The notes under the pieces are model-generated. The model saw nothing but the letters and a program-made list of their open reading frames with translations, was not told the origin of the DNA and made no database searches. The translations under genes were made by a program, and so were the position numbers. Shown piece by piece: positions 42,925 through 52,156 of a DNA stretch of 64,000 nucleotides. The stretch's first letter is position 1. The number at the start of each line of letters is the position of its first letter. The stretch is from NCBI GenBank assembly GCA_029245675.1, contig JAQWOV010000014.1:57363-121362 (forward strand), written 5' to 3'. Source of the DNA: Acidimicrobiales bacterium. Lineage in GTDB: Bacteria; Actinomycetota; Acidimicrobiia; Acidimicrobiales; MedAcidi-G1.

Positions 42925-44132
42925 AACAAATCACGTTCCTTTTCAGAGCGAAGATCAAAGGCAATTTTCACAGCGCCACGGTGTCCAGCCGAAGCGGCAT
43001 GTTCGAGAGCGTCCTGATATCGACTAAGTGGGTAGACAGCAGAGAGCAACCGGTCAAGTTTGGCAGAATCAACTAGATCGGCAGCAAGATCAAAGGTCCG
43101 AGCAACGCTTCCATCTGCGAGTTTCTCTGTGCCGTAGGTGTAGGCGCCTACTAGTTGTATTTCTCTATGCCAGAGCGGAGTGAGTTCAATATTCACTGAT
43201 GAAGGCATTCCTACAAGAACAATTTTCCCTCGAGGTCGAGTTACAGAAAGAGCGTCGGTAATGCTCTCTGAAGATCCAACACAGTCAATTACTGCATCGG
43301 AACCCCCTGTTAGGCGGTCAACGTTTCCATCTTCAGTGCTCAAACTAATTGCTCGGCTTTTAGTCATGCGTCGTACCGCACGCTTAATTTCATTGGGTGC
43401 AATCGCTACGTCAGCCCCTAAATCTAAAGCGAGGCTTTTTTGGTGCGGATATCTTGCTGTAGCCAAGATTTTTACGTCTGGAAAATAAGAACGAAGAGCA
43501 CTAATGGTGACAAGCCCCAGAGTCCCTGAACCAATCACTGTTACGGTTCCTTCAGGTTCAATACCGGTACTTAGAGCTGCATGCACGCCACACGCGGTTG
43601 GTTCAATCATTACGGCTGCTTCGTCGCTTAGATCTTTCCCCACAGGGTGGAGTTGACTTGTATGAGCGGCAAACGCTATTGACCATCCGCCACCGGTGTC
43701 ACAACATGAACCTGTTTGTATACCGGGACTGATTTCTCCAAAGGTGACGTATTCACAATTTCCTAATTGGCCGTCCTGGCATGACTTGCAAGGCGGATCA
43801 ATATTTCTACTTAAACAGCCTAAGACTGGTTCTAAAACCACTCTGGTTCCATCTTGAAGATCTCCAACGACTTCATGACCTGGAATGAATGGGAAAGAAA
43901 CGAGTGGTTCAAAATATCTGGCAGACTTTCCATCAATAGTTGCTAAATCTGATCCGCAAATGCCAGACAGGCGTGGTCTCACTATTTCCCAATCTTGGTT
44001 AGGTAACTCGGGAAGATCAGCATCGACGAGACGTATAGGCCCTACTCCGCTGCCACGCCCAGGTGTGAATGAACCTGCTAAACGAGCGGCAGCATAACGA
44101 GGAATATTTCTTCTGAATTCAAGAGCTTTCAT
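42921..44132 (-). CDS. Zinc-dependent alcohol dehydrogenase-like protein
   Basis: A 403-residue medium-chain dehydrogenase. The catalytic zinc Cys is in SGICGSDLATI and GHEVVGD carries the His-Glu pair. The structural zinc Cys cluster is present (CLSRNIDPPCKSCQDGQLGNC in part, positions about 108-128). The Rossmann motif reads VIGSGTLGLVTI. It oxidises an alcohol or reduces an aldehyde with NAD(P). It overlaps genes on both sides by 4 bases, so it is tightly coupled to the SDR-HAD fusion and the LarA-like protein. Confidence 0.87.
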   Translation of the reverse strand: MKALEFRRNIPRYAAARLAGSFTPGRGSGVGPIRLVDADLPELPNQDWEIVRPRLSGICGSDLATIDGKSARYFEPLVSFPFIPGHEVVGDLQDGTRVVLEPVLGCLSRNIDPPCKSCQDGQLGNCEYVTFGEISPGIQTGSCCDTGGGWSIAFAAHTSQLHPVGKDLSDEAAVMIEPTACGVHAALSTGIEPEGTVTVIGSGTLGLVTISALRSYFPDVKILATARYPHQKSLALDLGADVAIAPNEIKRAVRRMTKSRAISLSTEDGNVDRLTGGSDAVIDCVGSSESITDALSVTRPRGKIVLVGMPSSVNIELTPLWHREIQLVGAYTYGTEKLADGSVARTFDLAADLVDSAKLDRLLSAVYPLSRYQDALEHAASAGHRGAVKIAFDLRSEKERDLL

Positions 44133-46471
44133 GGCGTAATCACTGACCGTTGACGGCTGTTGAGATTTTGTTGAGGAGCGAGCGGAAGGAGACGTCGGTT
44201 TGTTCCAGGAGATTTTTGAAAGTCTTCAACGAGCCACCCACGCTTTCTCGCGATTGCTGCTAATCGTGTTTCTGGATTAACGGCGACAGGGAATCCGACT
44301 GCTTCAAGCATCGGAAGGTCACTTGCAGAATCGGCGTAGGCGATCGACTCTCTTAAATCAAGGCCATGTTTCTGGGCGTAATCGTATAGGGCCTGATAAC
44401 GGGCTTCTCCTGTAGGGGGAACAGCGGTCATTTCACCGGTGTATGTTCCATTACTTTGCCCAAGTTCGGCACACACGATGTCATCAAAGAGAGGTCGTAA
44501 TGGTTCAACAATAAAATCTAAAGCTCCGGTAATTAAAACTGTTCGGTGACCAAGCGCTTTATGTTCTCGTACCCTACGTATTCCCGCCGGAAAAGATTTC
44601 GACAAGATCAGTTCACTAAATTTCTCCGCACTATCTTCAGCGATTTGCTCAACAGGAGCCCCTTCGTAACGGCGATAAAAATATCTAAGAAAGTCACTTC
44701 GATCTTTTCGGTCAAGCGCTAGCAGCGAGGGGGCTTCAAGAAGCGTTTTAGCCACGAAACGTAAACGATCTCGGGGAGAAAGACGTCGGCTAGCCAACCA
44801 TGCATATGAGGCAACAACGTTGGATGCAATCAAGGTATTTTCTAAATCAAATGCCGCAAGGTGTCGATCTGGTGAAAGGATTTGTCTCCTGAGGCGTTCT
44901 GGCCTGCTTTCTCCATTCTTAGAAGGAGGTTTCATTGGGACTCGACCAGCTTTTACGACCGAGGGCATCCATACATTTGGAATGTGAGTATCCCAGTTAA
45001 CTACGGCTGGATCAAAGCAAAAAGCTTGTTGATCTTCAGCGTCCAAGGAGTTCCATAGTTCCATTAGGCGATCAAGTTCGTAGACGGCTTCGCACTCTGC
45101 GTAAGCCCCGTAGAGATCTACATAACTGGCTGCTCGCTCAATTTGCTCGCTCCGCTCTGCTAGGCGAGCTCCCAATTCGGCTTGACGTCCTCTCACCGGG
45201 AGAGCTCCAACTATTTTTTCTGCTCTATTGAGCATGGTGCTAGCGCGCTCAAGTTGTTTCTTTACGCGCCCTCGGCCAGGAAATGACCATTCTGGAACTG
45301 AAATAGGTTGGCCGTATTCGTCGTAAATTGGATTTTCGGTAAACCAAGCACGGACTAGGTCGACCAGTCGTCCATATCGCAGGGGATTTGAACTACCAGA
45401 TGCAACTTGAACAATGTCGGAGCCTTCAATTGGGCCGCGAGCGGCAACTGCGCAAATGGCTGAGACAACAAGATCGACAGGAATTACGTCAATAACGCCT
45501 TCTGGTATTCCAGGAAACTCTTCAAGTAGCCCGCGGGCATAAGAGATGATAATCGGTTCAGCCATCCGAAACCCTCGAATCCAACCAGGAGAAGGTTCAG
45601 TTACGGCCGCTTCAATTATGGCGGGGCGAACAATGCTAATAGGTATAGAGTCTGCAGTTTCAGCAAGGGCTACTTCGCCTAGAGCCTTTGTGTAGGCGTA
45701 AGCGTCAGGAAAGCCCAGCGAAGAAGCTCGTGATACTCCAGCTTCAGCCATACGGTCGTCAACCCAGCGTGTTCGAAGTTGCTCTGTCTTCTCAGCTAAA
45801 GCTGGGGTACCAACAGCCCCCAATTCTTCTTCGGCTTTTTTGCGAAACTCAAACAATTTTTCTGGAGTGCGGCTGTTTGACTCTGTGTCCATTCGAATCC
45901 GTCGTGCTGTCTCCACTTCTGTTTGCCAGTTGACATTGACGTAAAAGTGGCTTTCATTAATTGGTTCTTCTGGAGCAGAGCCTCGTCTGCTGCCTGCTAC
46001 ATAACAGGTAGAGACGGCAACAAGATGTGGGGCCACCTGTAAATTCTTTAGAGTTTCGGCGATACGAACAGGGCCGAGAAGATTGATTTCAACGGCTTGA
46101 TCAAGAGGGGAGTCAAAGCTTACGGATGCGGCGGAATGGATGAAGATGTCGCAAGTTGAGAGTTCGGCTAGTCCTTGTTCGTCTAATCCAAGTCCGTCAA
46201 CGCTGACGTCACCCCCAATGGCGATGATTCTCTTACTAGTCATTTCTTCAAATGCTTCAGAACCGAGGTCTGTTTTTAATCGGTCAAAGGCGTCATTGCG
46301 TAAAATTTCTCTGGATACACGATGAGAAGCGCCGCGTCTGCCGGGTCGCACGATGAGAACGAGTTCACAGTCAGGGATGGTACGTAGAAGTTTTTCGACG
46401 ATCGCTGTTCCGAGGAATCCGGTACTACCAGTAATTGCAATACGTTTGCCGGCGAGAGATTCAGAAATCAT
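44129..46471 (-). CDS. Fusion: acyl-CoA reductase-type SDR and HAD phosphatase
   Basis: A 780-residue two-domain protein. Residues 1-400 are an extended SDR of the fatty acyl-CoA/thioester reductase type: ITGSTGFLGTAIVEKLL at the start, then FIHSAASVSF and YAYTKALGE with active-site Tyr and Lys. Residues 550-780 form a HAD-IB phosphatase-like domain with FDLENTLI (Asp, with Glu at the second position), LITGALDFIVEPL and YADSASDLPMLEAVG. The start is the ATG at 46471; a TTG 27 bases upstream is open. It begins the operon and is divergent from a TetR gene. Likely reduces an acyl thioester and dephosphorylates a product, unproven. Confidence 0.82.
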   Translation of the reverse strand: MISESLAGKRIAITGSTGFLGTAIVEKLLRTIPDCELVLIVRPGRRGASHRVSREILRNDAFDRLKTDLGSEAFEEMTSKRIIAIGGDVSVDGLGLDEQGLAELSTCDIFIHSAASVSFDSPLDQAVEINLLGPVRIAETLKNLQVAPHLVAVSTCYVAGSRRGSAPEEPINESHFYVNVNWQTEVETARRIRMDTESNSRTPEKLFEFRKKAEEELGAVGTPALAEKTEQLRTRWVDDRMAEAGVSRASSLGFPDAYAYTKALGEVALAETADSIPISIVRPAIIEAAVTEPSPGWIRGFRMAEPIIISYARGLLEEFPGIPEGVIDVIPVDLVVSAICAVAARGPIEGSDIVQVASGSSNPLRYGRLVDLVRAWFTENPIYDEYGQPISVPEWSFPGRGRVKKQLERASTMLNRAEKIVGALPVRGRQAELGARLAERSEQIERAASYVDLYGAYAECEAVYELDRLMELWNSLDAEDQQAFCFDPAVVNWDTHIPNVWMPSVVKAGRVPMKPPSKNGESRPERLRRQILSPDRHLAAFDLENTLIASNVVASYAWLASRRLSPRDRLRFVAKTLLEAPSLLALDRKDRSDFLRYFYRRYEGAPVEQIAEDSAEKFSELILSKSFPAGIRRVREHKALGHRTVLITGALDFIVEPLRPLFDDIVCAELGQSNGTYTGEMTAVPPTGEARYQALYDYAQKHGLDLRESIAYADSASDLPMLEAVGFPVAVNPETRLAAIARKRGWLVEDFQKSPGTNRRLLPLAPQQNLNSRQRSVITP

Positions 46472-46502
46472 TAATACATGTCTATCAGATATGACCAAGA
46501 CT

Positions 46503-46514
46503 TACCAAATGGTA
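46503..46514. promoter_or_regulatory. Operator-like palindrome of the divergent TetR/lipid operon
   Basis: TACCA-AA-TGGTA is a perfect 5-bp inverted repeat at the middle of the 66-base gap between the SDR-HAD fusion start (46471) and the TetR start (46538). The placement suits control of both directions. Confidence 0.5.
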
Positions 46515-46537
46515 GAAAAATAGGTTAGGTTGAACAT

Positions 46538-47137
46538 ATGGCTCCAAGAGGTGAAACCAAAGAACGTATTTTGGCTAAGGCTTTAGAGTCCTTTAGTACC
46601 GTTGGTTATGACGGCACGTCATTGGACGATTTAGCTGAGTCACTTGGTATAAGAAAACAAACTATTCTCTATCACTTCGTATCAAAACGCGGCTTGTTGA
46701 ACGCGGTTCTAGATGAGAGCGTAAAAATTCTTACGGAATCCCTAGAAGAAGTATTAGCCTCAAATGATCCTCATCGAGACCGCATAGAAGACTTAGTTCG
46801 TTCAGTGTTCCGAGTGGCTCTAGAACAACCACTTCTACTCGGACTTCTCCGTGAAGTCAGTCGACCTGGTTCACCTGCAGCACCCAGATTAAAAAATCAA
46901 ATGGGACCTTTAATGGAGCGAGCAATTAGTTGGATGGAAGGTGAAATGGAGGCCGGACGCATGCGAAAAACCGATGCTCAACTTGTCTTACTCAGTGCAT
47001 ATTCCACTGTTGTCGGATTAGCAACCGAAATTGAAATACTTCGGACAGCAGGAGTTGAAAGAGTATTGCGTCCATCTGCACAAAGGCGACAAGAACTTCT
47101 TCACTTTCTACGGACCTCACTTACCCCAGCTGAGTAG
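46538..47137 (+). CDS. TetR-family regulator (second of two)
   Basis: A 199-residue TetR repressor. HTH: ILAKALESFSTVGYDGTSLDDLAESLGIRKQTILYHFVSK, shown as overlapping parts at residues 11-50. The C-terminal part is helical with a Pro-rich RPGSPAAPRL. It is divergent from the four-gene lipid-type operon and probably controls it. It converges on ddl with a gap of 4 bases. Confidence 0.88.
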   Translation: MAPRGETKERILAKALESFSTVGYDGTSLDDLAESLGIRKQTILYHFVSKRGLLNAVLDESVKILTESLEEVLASNDPHRDRIEDLVRSVFRVALEQPLLLGLLREVSRPGSPAAPRLKNQMGPLMERAISWMEGEMEAGRMRKTDAQLVLLSAYSTVVGLATEIEILRTAGVERVLRPSAQRRQELLHFLRTSLTPAE

Positions 47138-47141
47138 AGGT

Positions 47142-48221
47142 TCACCGAATAGTTTTGTGTCTCTGCCTTGCATATCTCTGTAAACCAAGGTCTACAAGCC
47201 GATCAATGAGATCGGAATAAGAAAGCCCCGACTTTTCCCACAAACGCGGATACATAGAAATAGGGGTAAACCCAGGAATCGTGTTCACTTCGTTGAGAAT
47301 GATTTCATCATTTTCGGAAACAAAAAAATCTACCCTTGCCATTCCAGAACAACGCAACACAGTAAAAGCTTTCGCAGCATTTTGTTGAAGGGAAACAACA
47401 ACCTCAGAGTCGAGATCGGGATCATCAATAAGCTCAGCACTACCATCTTCGTATTTGTCGGCGTAGTCGTAAAATTCGGCACCTGGTCGAATCTCACCAG
47501 GTCCTGAAACTTGTGGAACTCGATCTCCCAAAACAGCTAACTCAATTTCACGTCCAGAAATTGCTTCTTCAACAAGAATCCATTCATCGTATGAAGCAGC
47601 AACCCCAAGAGCATTCTCTAACTCAGCAACATCACTTGCGACAGAAACCCCTATAGAGGAACCGAGATTGGCTGGTTTTACAAAAACTTTTGGGCCTAAA
47701 TCTTCCAGAAGAGAAGAATATAAGGCATTAGCACCTTCACTTCCTTGAACGGGAAGATCATCAGAATGAAACCCTCGATGCCGCGCTTGACGGATGCCAT
47801 GATGATTCAAAATATCTTTCGCAACTAACTTGTCCATTGCTAAAGATGAACTTAAGACCCCGCTGCCCACATAAGGTACATCAGCGACTTCAAGTAGACC
47901 TTGTACTGTTCCATCTTCCCCTAACGGACCATGAAGAAGAGGGAAAACGACCACAGAACCCGATTGGCTCAACCTTTTCAACTCAGGAAGAGGATCCCAA
48001 TTAGAACCACTTGGATCAAGAGCGTCAGGAAGAACACCGTCTTGGAGAGCTCGAACCGCAGAGGTAGAAAGCGACCAGTTCCCCTCACGATCGATACCAA
48101 CTGGAATGATTTCATAACGTTCAAGATCTGCAGCACCTAGAACATGTCGCGCCGAGACACATGAGACGTCATGCTCGGCACTACGACCGCCAAAGAGAAC
48201 GACCAATTGATATTTGTCCAT
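47142..48221 (-). CDS. ddl: D-alanine--D-alanine ligase
   Basis: A 359-residue ATP-grasp ligase making the D-Ala-D-Ala dipeptide for peptidoglycan. FGGRSAEHDVSCVSA at the N-terminus, LLHGPLGEDGTVQG, VGSGVLSSSLAMDK, FVKPANLGSSIGV, and FFVSENDEIILNEVNTIPGF are all diagnostic. The start is the ATG at 48221 (MDKYQLVVLFGG); reading farther up adds 45 unlikely residues. It is divergent from murF, the next enzyme in the pathway, with 73 bases between them. Confidence 0.94.
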   Translation of the reverse strand: MDKYQLVVLFGGRSAEHDVSCVSARHVLGAADLERYEIIPVGIDREGNWSLSTSAVRALQDGVLPDALDPSGSNWDPLPELKRLSQSGSVVVFPLLHGPLGEDGTVQGLLEVADVPYVGSGVLSSSLAMDKLVAKDILNHHGIRQARHRGFHSDDLPVQGSEGANALYSSLLEDLGPKVFVKPANLGSSIGVSVASDVAELENALGVAASYDEWILVEEAISGREIELAVLGDRVPQVSGPGEIRPGAEFYDYADKYEDGSAELIDDPDLDSEVVVSLQQNAAKAFTVLRCSGMARVDFFVSENDEIILNEVNTIPGFTPISMYPRLWEKSGLSYSDLIDRLVDLGLQRYARQRHKTIR

Positions 48222-48294
48222 ATAGGCATGGTAGAGGCAGGACAAACTGCAAGGGTGGCACCACTTGACCCTCTTAGCCTGTGAAACTCTATAT

Positions 48295-49593
48295 ATGAGG
48301 TTTACTACGACACAAGTAACGCAAATCGTGAACGGAAAACTCGAAGGAAAAGACATGAATCTTGATGGAGCAACACAGGATTCACGAACAGCGACAGCAA
48401 ACTGTCTATTTGTTCCCCTCGTCGCGGAACGAGATGGCCATAACTACATCGAAAACGCAATCGCTACTGGCGCAACCGCCTACTTGACTAACGGTCCAAA
48501 ATATACAGATGCAGTATCAATAGAAGTAACTGACACAGCATCTGCGTTATTACAACTCGGAGAAGCGGCTAGAACATCGATCAAGTCACCTGTCATTGGG
48601 ATAACAGGATCAGTTGGAAAGACCTCTGTGAAAGATCTCACGACCTCAGTGCTGACTCAACGCGGCTTAACCCACTCAAGCCCTAGATCCTTTAACAACG
48701 AAATAGGAGTGCCCCTTACCCTCCTTAACACTCCAGAAGAAGCAACAGCCGTAGTAGTAGAAATGGGCGCCCGCCACGTCGGCGATATCAAACAGTTATG
48801 CAGTGTAAGTAGACCGGATATAGGGATAATCACGACAGTAGGAGTTGCTCATACTGAACTATTTGAAGATATTGAGACTGTCGGTAAAGCAAAAGGGGAG
48901 TTAATAGAAGGCCTTCCTTCAGAAGGATGCGCCATATTAAATGCAGATAGTCAAGAAGTCATGAAGCAAGCCAGCAGAACTCGAGCGCAGGTACTCACTT
49001 TTGGAGAAAAAGGAGAAATACGAGCATCTGGCATAGAACTTGATTCAGAACTACAGCCATCATTTCAGATCGAATCACCATGGGGAAGGCAAGAAGTAAA
49101 ACTGAAAGTTAGTGGCAAACATATGGTCCAGAATGCATTGGCTGCATCAGCGGCCGGACTCTTCCTTGGTATGGAACTTCCAGAAATCGCTTTCGGCCTT
49201 AGCGAAGGAACACTTTCTCCTGCACGCATGCAGTTAGAGACCGCATCTTCAGGATTTCTCGTTATCAACGATGCTTATAACGCTAACCCTGTTTCAACTA
49301 AGGCCGCCCTCGAAGCATTAGCATCACTGAATAAATCCGGCCGCAAAGTAGCAGTACTTGGACTCATGGCAGAACTAGGCGATGACGCTAGGAAATTTCA
49401 TGAAGAGGTCGCCGCGTACGCTCATTCTCTGGGATTAGTTCTTCTCACCGTCGGAACGGACCTTTACGGACAAACACCTGAAGACGACATCGACCAATCT
49501 CTTGCTGGTTTAAGTACCGGAGATGCTGTACTCATCAAAGGATCTCTTATTGCAGGACTTCAGTCACTCGCACAACGACTATTAGAAAAATAA
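48295..49593 (+). CDS. murF: UDP-MurNAc-tripeptide--D-Ala-D-Ala ligase
   Basis: A 432-residue Mur ligase that adds the D-Ala-D-Ala made by Ddl to the wall precursor. The ATP motif is GITGSVGKTSVKDL, and VEMGARHVGDI, NDAYNANPVSTKAALEAL and the C-terminal domain GDAVLIKGS are diagnostic. The ATG at 48295 is the likely start (MRFTTTQVTQIVNG); no ribosome-binding site is seen, so the message may be leaderless. It converges on a zinc-ribbon protein with a 4-base gap. Confidence 0.93.
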   Translation: MRFTTTQVTQIVNGKLEGKDMNLDGATQDSRTATANCLFVPLVAERDGHNYIENAIATGATAYLTNGPKYTDAVSIEVTDTASALLQLGEAARTSIKSPVIGITGSVGKTSVKDLTTSVLTQRGLTHSSPRSFNNEIGVPLTLLNTPEEATAVVVEMGARHVGDIKQLCSVSRPDIGIITTVGVAHTELFEDIETVGKAKGELIEGLPSEGCAILNADSQEVMKQASRTRAQVLTFGEKGEIRASGIELDSELQPSFQIESPWGRQEVKLKVSGKHMVQNALAASAAGLFLGMELPEIAFGLSEGTLSPARMQLETASSGFLVINDAYNANPVSTKAALEALASLNKSGRKVAVLGLMAELGDDARKFHEEVAAYAHSLGLVLLTVGTDLYGQTPEDDIDQSLAGLSTGDAVLIKGSLIAGLQSLAQRLLEK

Positions 49594-49597
49594 AATA

Positions 49598-49930
49598 TTA
49601 ATCCTCATTTACAGGCATTTCCCGAGGTTTAAGAGGAGTATTAGATTGATTCCAGGTCGCAAGATCAGCGGCATCACAAACAAGACAAAGGTAAATAACT
49701 TCAATCGACTGAATAGATAGTTGAGTACCGCGCGACTTCTCAACAATAGAACGAGCTGCTTGGCGGAGATCCGTAGAACTACAAGTAGGACAAGTAGGAG
49801 TTCGATCTCGAACCCAAGAGAACTCACACGACTCACAAGAAACTTCTATAATTTCTTCACCAGGTTCACCAGAGATCTCCCCAGAAAGATTTTCTTCCTC
49901 GCCGCATTGCGGGCAACTAACTAAAAGCAT
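49598..49930 (-). CDS. Small zinc-ribbon protein
   Basis: A 110-residue protein with four Cys pairs: SCPQCG, SCESCE, TCPTCS and YLCLVCDA. At least two zinc ribbons are expected. No enzyme domain is visible; a role in protein or nucleic acid contacts is possible. It is transcribed alone and is divergent from the DUF418 gene. Confidence 0.65.
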   Translation of the reverse strand: MLLVSCPQCGEEENLSGEISGEPGEEIIEVSCESCEFSWVRDRTPTCPTCSSTDLRQAARSIVEKSRGTQLSIQSIEVIYLCLVCDAADLATWNQSNTPLKPREMPVNED

Positions 49931-49983
49931 GATTCCAAGTTAGCGCAATCAACAACAGAGGAAAAAATGATATCTTTACCATC

Positions 49984-51099
49984 ATGTCGGGACCAGTCAC
50001 ACAAAGCGATCGAATAACTAACTTGGACACTATTCGAGGGATAGCAACTCTTTGTATTCTCATCATGAATGCGGTGATGTACGGCATTGGAGATATTGCC
50101 TATTACAACCTTGATGCCGGAGGTTCAAACAACGCCATTGACTGGGTAGTTGGCATCTTTGGAGAGATCTTTATCGACCAAAAAGCTATGGCCATATTTT
50201 CAATGCTCTTCGGAGCCGGAATTGTATTATTCGCAGATCGTGCGGCAGCAAAAGGCAGACGTTACGTTTCGCTAAGCCTCTGGCGAAATTTTTTACTACT
50301 CCTTATCGGATTACTTCATGCATGGTTATGGGAAGGTGACATTCTTCGGGTGTATGCAATATGTGCGCCGATACTTCTCCTTTTACGGAAGCAAAAACCA
50401 AAATCTTTACTCATGCTCGGTGGAGGAATGTTTGCTTTGGCAATTCTCATAGGAATAGCAACCCAGTACACGATCAATGATTCAGTAAATGAACTTGGCG
50501 GCTATTGGATAGAAGGCGACGCGATGAGCGACGCAGTTGGACTTTGGTTCATCTGCAACATCGGTCTTAGATCTCTCGGAGCGATGCTTATCGGAGTGGC
50601 GCTTTACCGGATTGGTTTCATGTCCGGAGAAAAAGATGAAAGCGTCTACACCCGAACTGCTACCTGGGGACTAGGCATAGGAATACCACTTGCGACTGCA
50701 GGGATTATTTGGCAAGCAGTTGCTGACTATGAAATAGACGTAGCCATCGTAGGACAACTACCAAATGACGCAGCAACCATACCCATGGCGTTAGCTTTCA
50801 TCTCACTAATAACTCTTTGGGATAAAAAACCCACAAAACCGTTACACACCCGTATTCGTTCAGTAGGGCAAATGGCTTTAACCAATTATCTCACTCAGTC
50901 AATAATTGGAGTGATTGTTTTCTCAACCATTTTTGAAAGAGGAGAGTTAGGTCGTGGGGCCGTCGCAGTATTCATAATTCTTGTTTGGGTTATACAACTT
51001 ATTTGGTCACAAGCGTGGCTCACGAATTTCCGTTTCGGGCCCGGTGAGTGGATATGGAGATGCGTGACTTATCGTGAATTTCAGTCGATTAAAAGATGA
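49984..51099 (+). CDS. DUF418-family membrane protein
   Basis: A 371-residue membrane protein with about nine helices, of the YeiB/DUF418 type. RITNLDTIRGIATLCILIMN at the start, the conserved DQKAMAIFSMLFGAG and the closing FRFGPGEWIWRCVTYREFQSIKR are typical. Function is unclear; related proteins may be acyltransferase-like. The methyltransferase gene starts 24 bases later on the same strand. Confidence 0.85.
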   Translation: MSGPVTQSDRITNLDTIRGIATLCILIMNAVMYGIGDIAYYNLDAGGSNNAIDWVVGIFGEIFIDQKAMAIFSMLFGAGIVLFADRAAAKGRRYVSLSLWRNFLLLLIGLLHAWLWEGDILRVYAICAPILLLLRKQKPKSLLMLGGGMFALAILIGIATQYTINDSVNELGGYWIEGDAMSDAVGLWFICNIGLRSLGAMLIGVALYRIGFMSGEKDESVYTRTATWGLGIGIPLATAGIIWQAVADYEIDVAIVGQLPNDAATIPMALAFISLITLWDKKPTKPLHTRIRSVGQMALTNYLTQSIIGVIVFSTIFERGELGRGAVAVFIILVWVIQLIWSQAWLTNFRFGPGEWIWRCVTYREFQSIKR

Positions 51100-51123
51100 A
51101 ACTCTAAAACAATAATTTTTCAA

Positions 51124-51744
51124 ATGTCAGAAAAGAATTTTCTAAGCCAGTCATACAACCTTGAAACACAAGATGACACCCTTGCGCACTATGAGGCATG
51201 GGCGGAAACATACGACCAAGAACTGTCAGAAAATGATTACGCACAGCCGCAAAGATGCGCAGCCGCACTCGCAAACCACATAGATAAAAGAGATATACGA
51301 ATCCTTGATATCGGGTGTGGAACAGGACTTTCCGGCGTGGCCTTAAAAAACCTCGGTTTCAGCAATATAGAAGGATGCGACTTTTCCTCTCTAATGATCG
51401 AAAAAGCCAAAGATACGAATGTGTACCAGAGGCTCTTTGAAGCAGACATCAATAAAAAACTAGAAATAGAAACTGAAACGTATGATGCTGCAGTAGCAGT
51501 TGGGGTTCTCAGTTTTGCTCACGTAAGAACTGATGCGTTGCGTGAAATGCTACGCATCATAAAAACCGGGGGACTATTAGTCATCGGTTTGAATGAAAAA
51601 TATTGGTCACACGACAAAGTGGGAGAGAAACTGGAAAAACTTTCACAAGAACAAGTGTTAGAGGTTCTTTCTCAAGAATACGGAGACCATCTGCCAGGAA
51701 CAGGCCTCGGTGGCTGGGTAGCTACAATTAAGAAGAGGCATTAA
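51124..51744 (+). CDS. Class I SAM-dependent methyltransferase
   Basis: A 206-residue methyltransferase. The SAM-binding motif I is ILDIGCGTGLSG (about residues 60-71), acidic residue CDFSS ends beta 2, and AAVAVGVLSF and LRIIKTGGLLVIGLN follow. Substrate unknown. The F420/PPOX gene starts 2 bases after its stop, so the two are in one transcript. Confidence 0.85.
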   Translation: MSEKNFLSQSYNLETQDDTLAHYEAWAETYDQELSENDYAQPQRCAAALANHIDKRDIRILDIGCGTGLSGVALKNLGFSNIEGCDFSSLMIEKAKDTNVYQRLFEADINKKLEIETETYDAAVAVGVLSFAHVRTDALREMLRIIKTGGLLVIGLNEKYWSHDKVGEKLEKLSQEQVLEVLSQEYGDHLPGTGLGGWVATIKKRH

Positions 51745-51746
51745 TC

Positions 51747-52148
51747 ATGACAGTTATTCCTGAAACACACAGCGATCTTTTAGAAAAACCGTCTATTTGG
51801 CATGTCGCTACTGTCGGACCAAACGGCGAACCACAGGCTTCTCCGGTATGGGCTGATTACGACGGAAAACACATCCGTTTCCCTCATAAAATAGGCCGCC
51901 AGAAATGGCAGAACCTGAATAGAAACAATCAAGTAGCACTCTCGGCTACTGATCCGGAAAATCCTGAACGATATTTAGAGATACGCGGAACATTGGTTGA
52001 ATGGGAAACAGAAGGAGCAGTTGAGTTCCTTGATCAGATGGCAAAGAAATATTGGGGACAAGATGAGTTTCCACGTGAACATGTTGGACGGCTAGAGGAT
52101 CGAATCACTGCAGTAGTTAAACCTGAATACTGCACGACAATGGGGTAG
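51747..52148 (+). CDS. PPOX-type F420-dependent oxidoreductase
   Basis: A 133-residue split-barrel protein of the pyridoxamine-phosphate-oxidase-like F420 family. WHVATVGPNGEPQASPVWADYD, FPHKIGRQKWQNL and YLEIRGTLVEWETEG are characteristic. It probably uses F420; the substrate is unknown. It follows the methyltransferase by 2 bases. Confidence 0.82.
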   Translation: MTVIPETHSDLLEKPSIWHVATVGPNGEPQASPVWADYDGKHIRFPHKIGRQKWQNLNRNNQVALSATDPENPERYLEIRGTLVEWETEGAVEFLDQMAKKYWGQDEFPREHVGRLEDRITAVVKPEYCTTMG

Positions 52149-52156
52149 CGGCCCTT

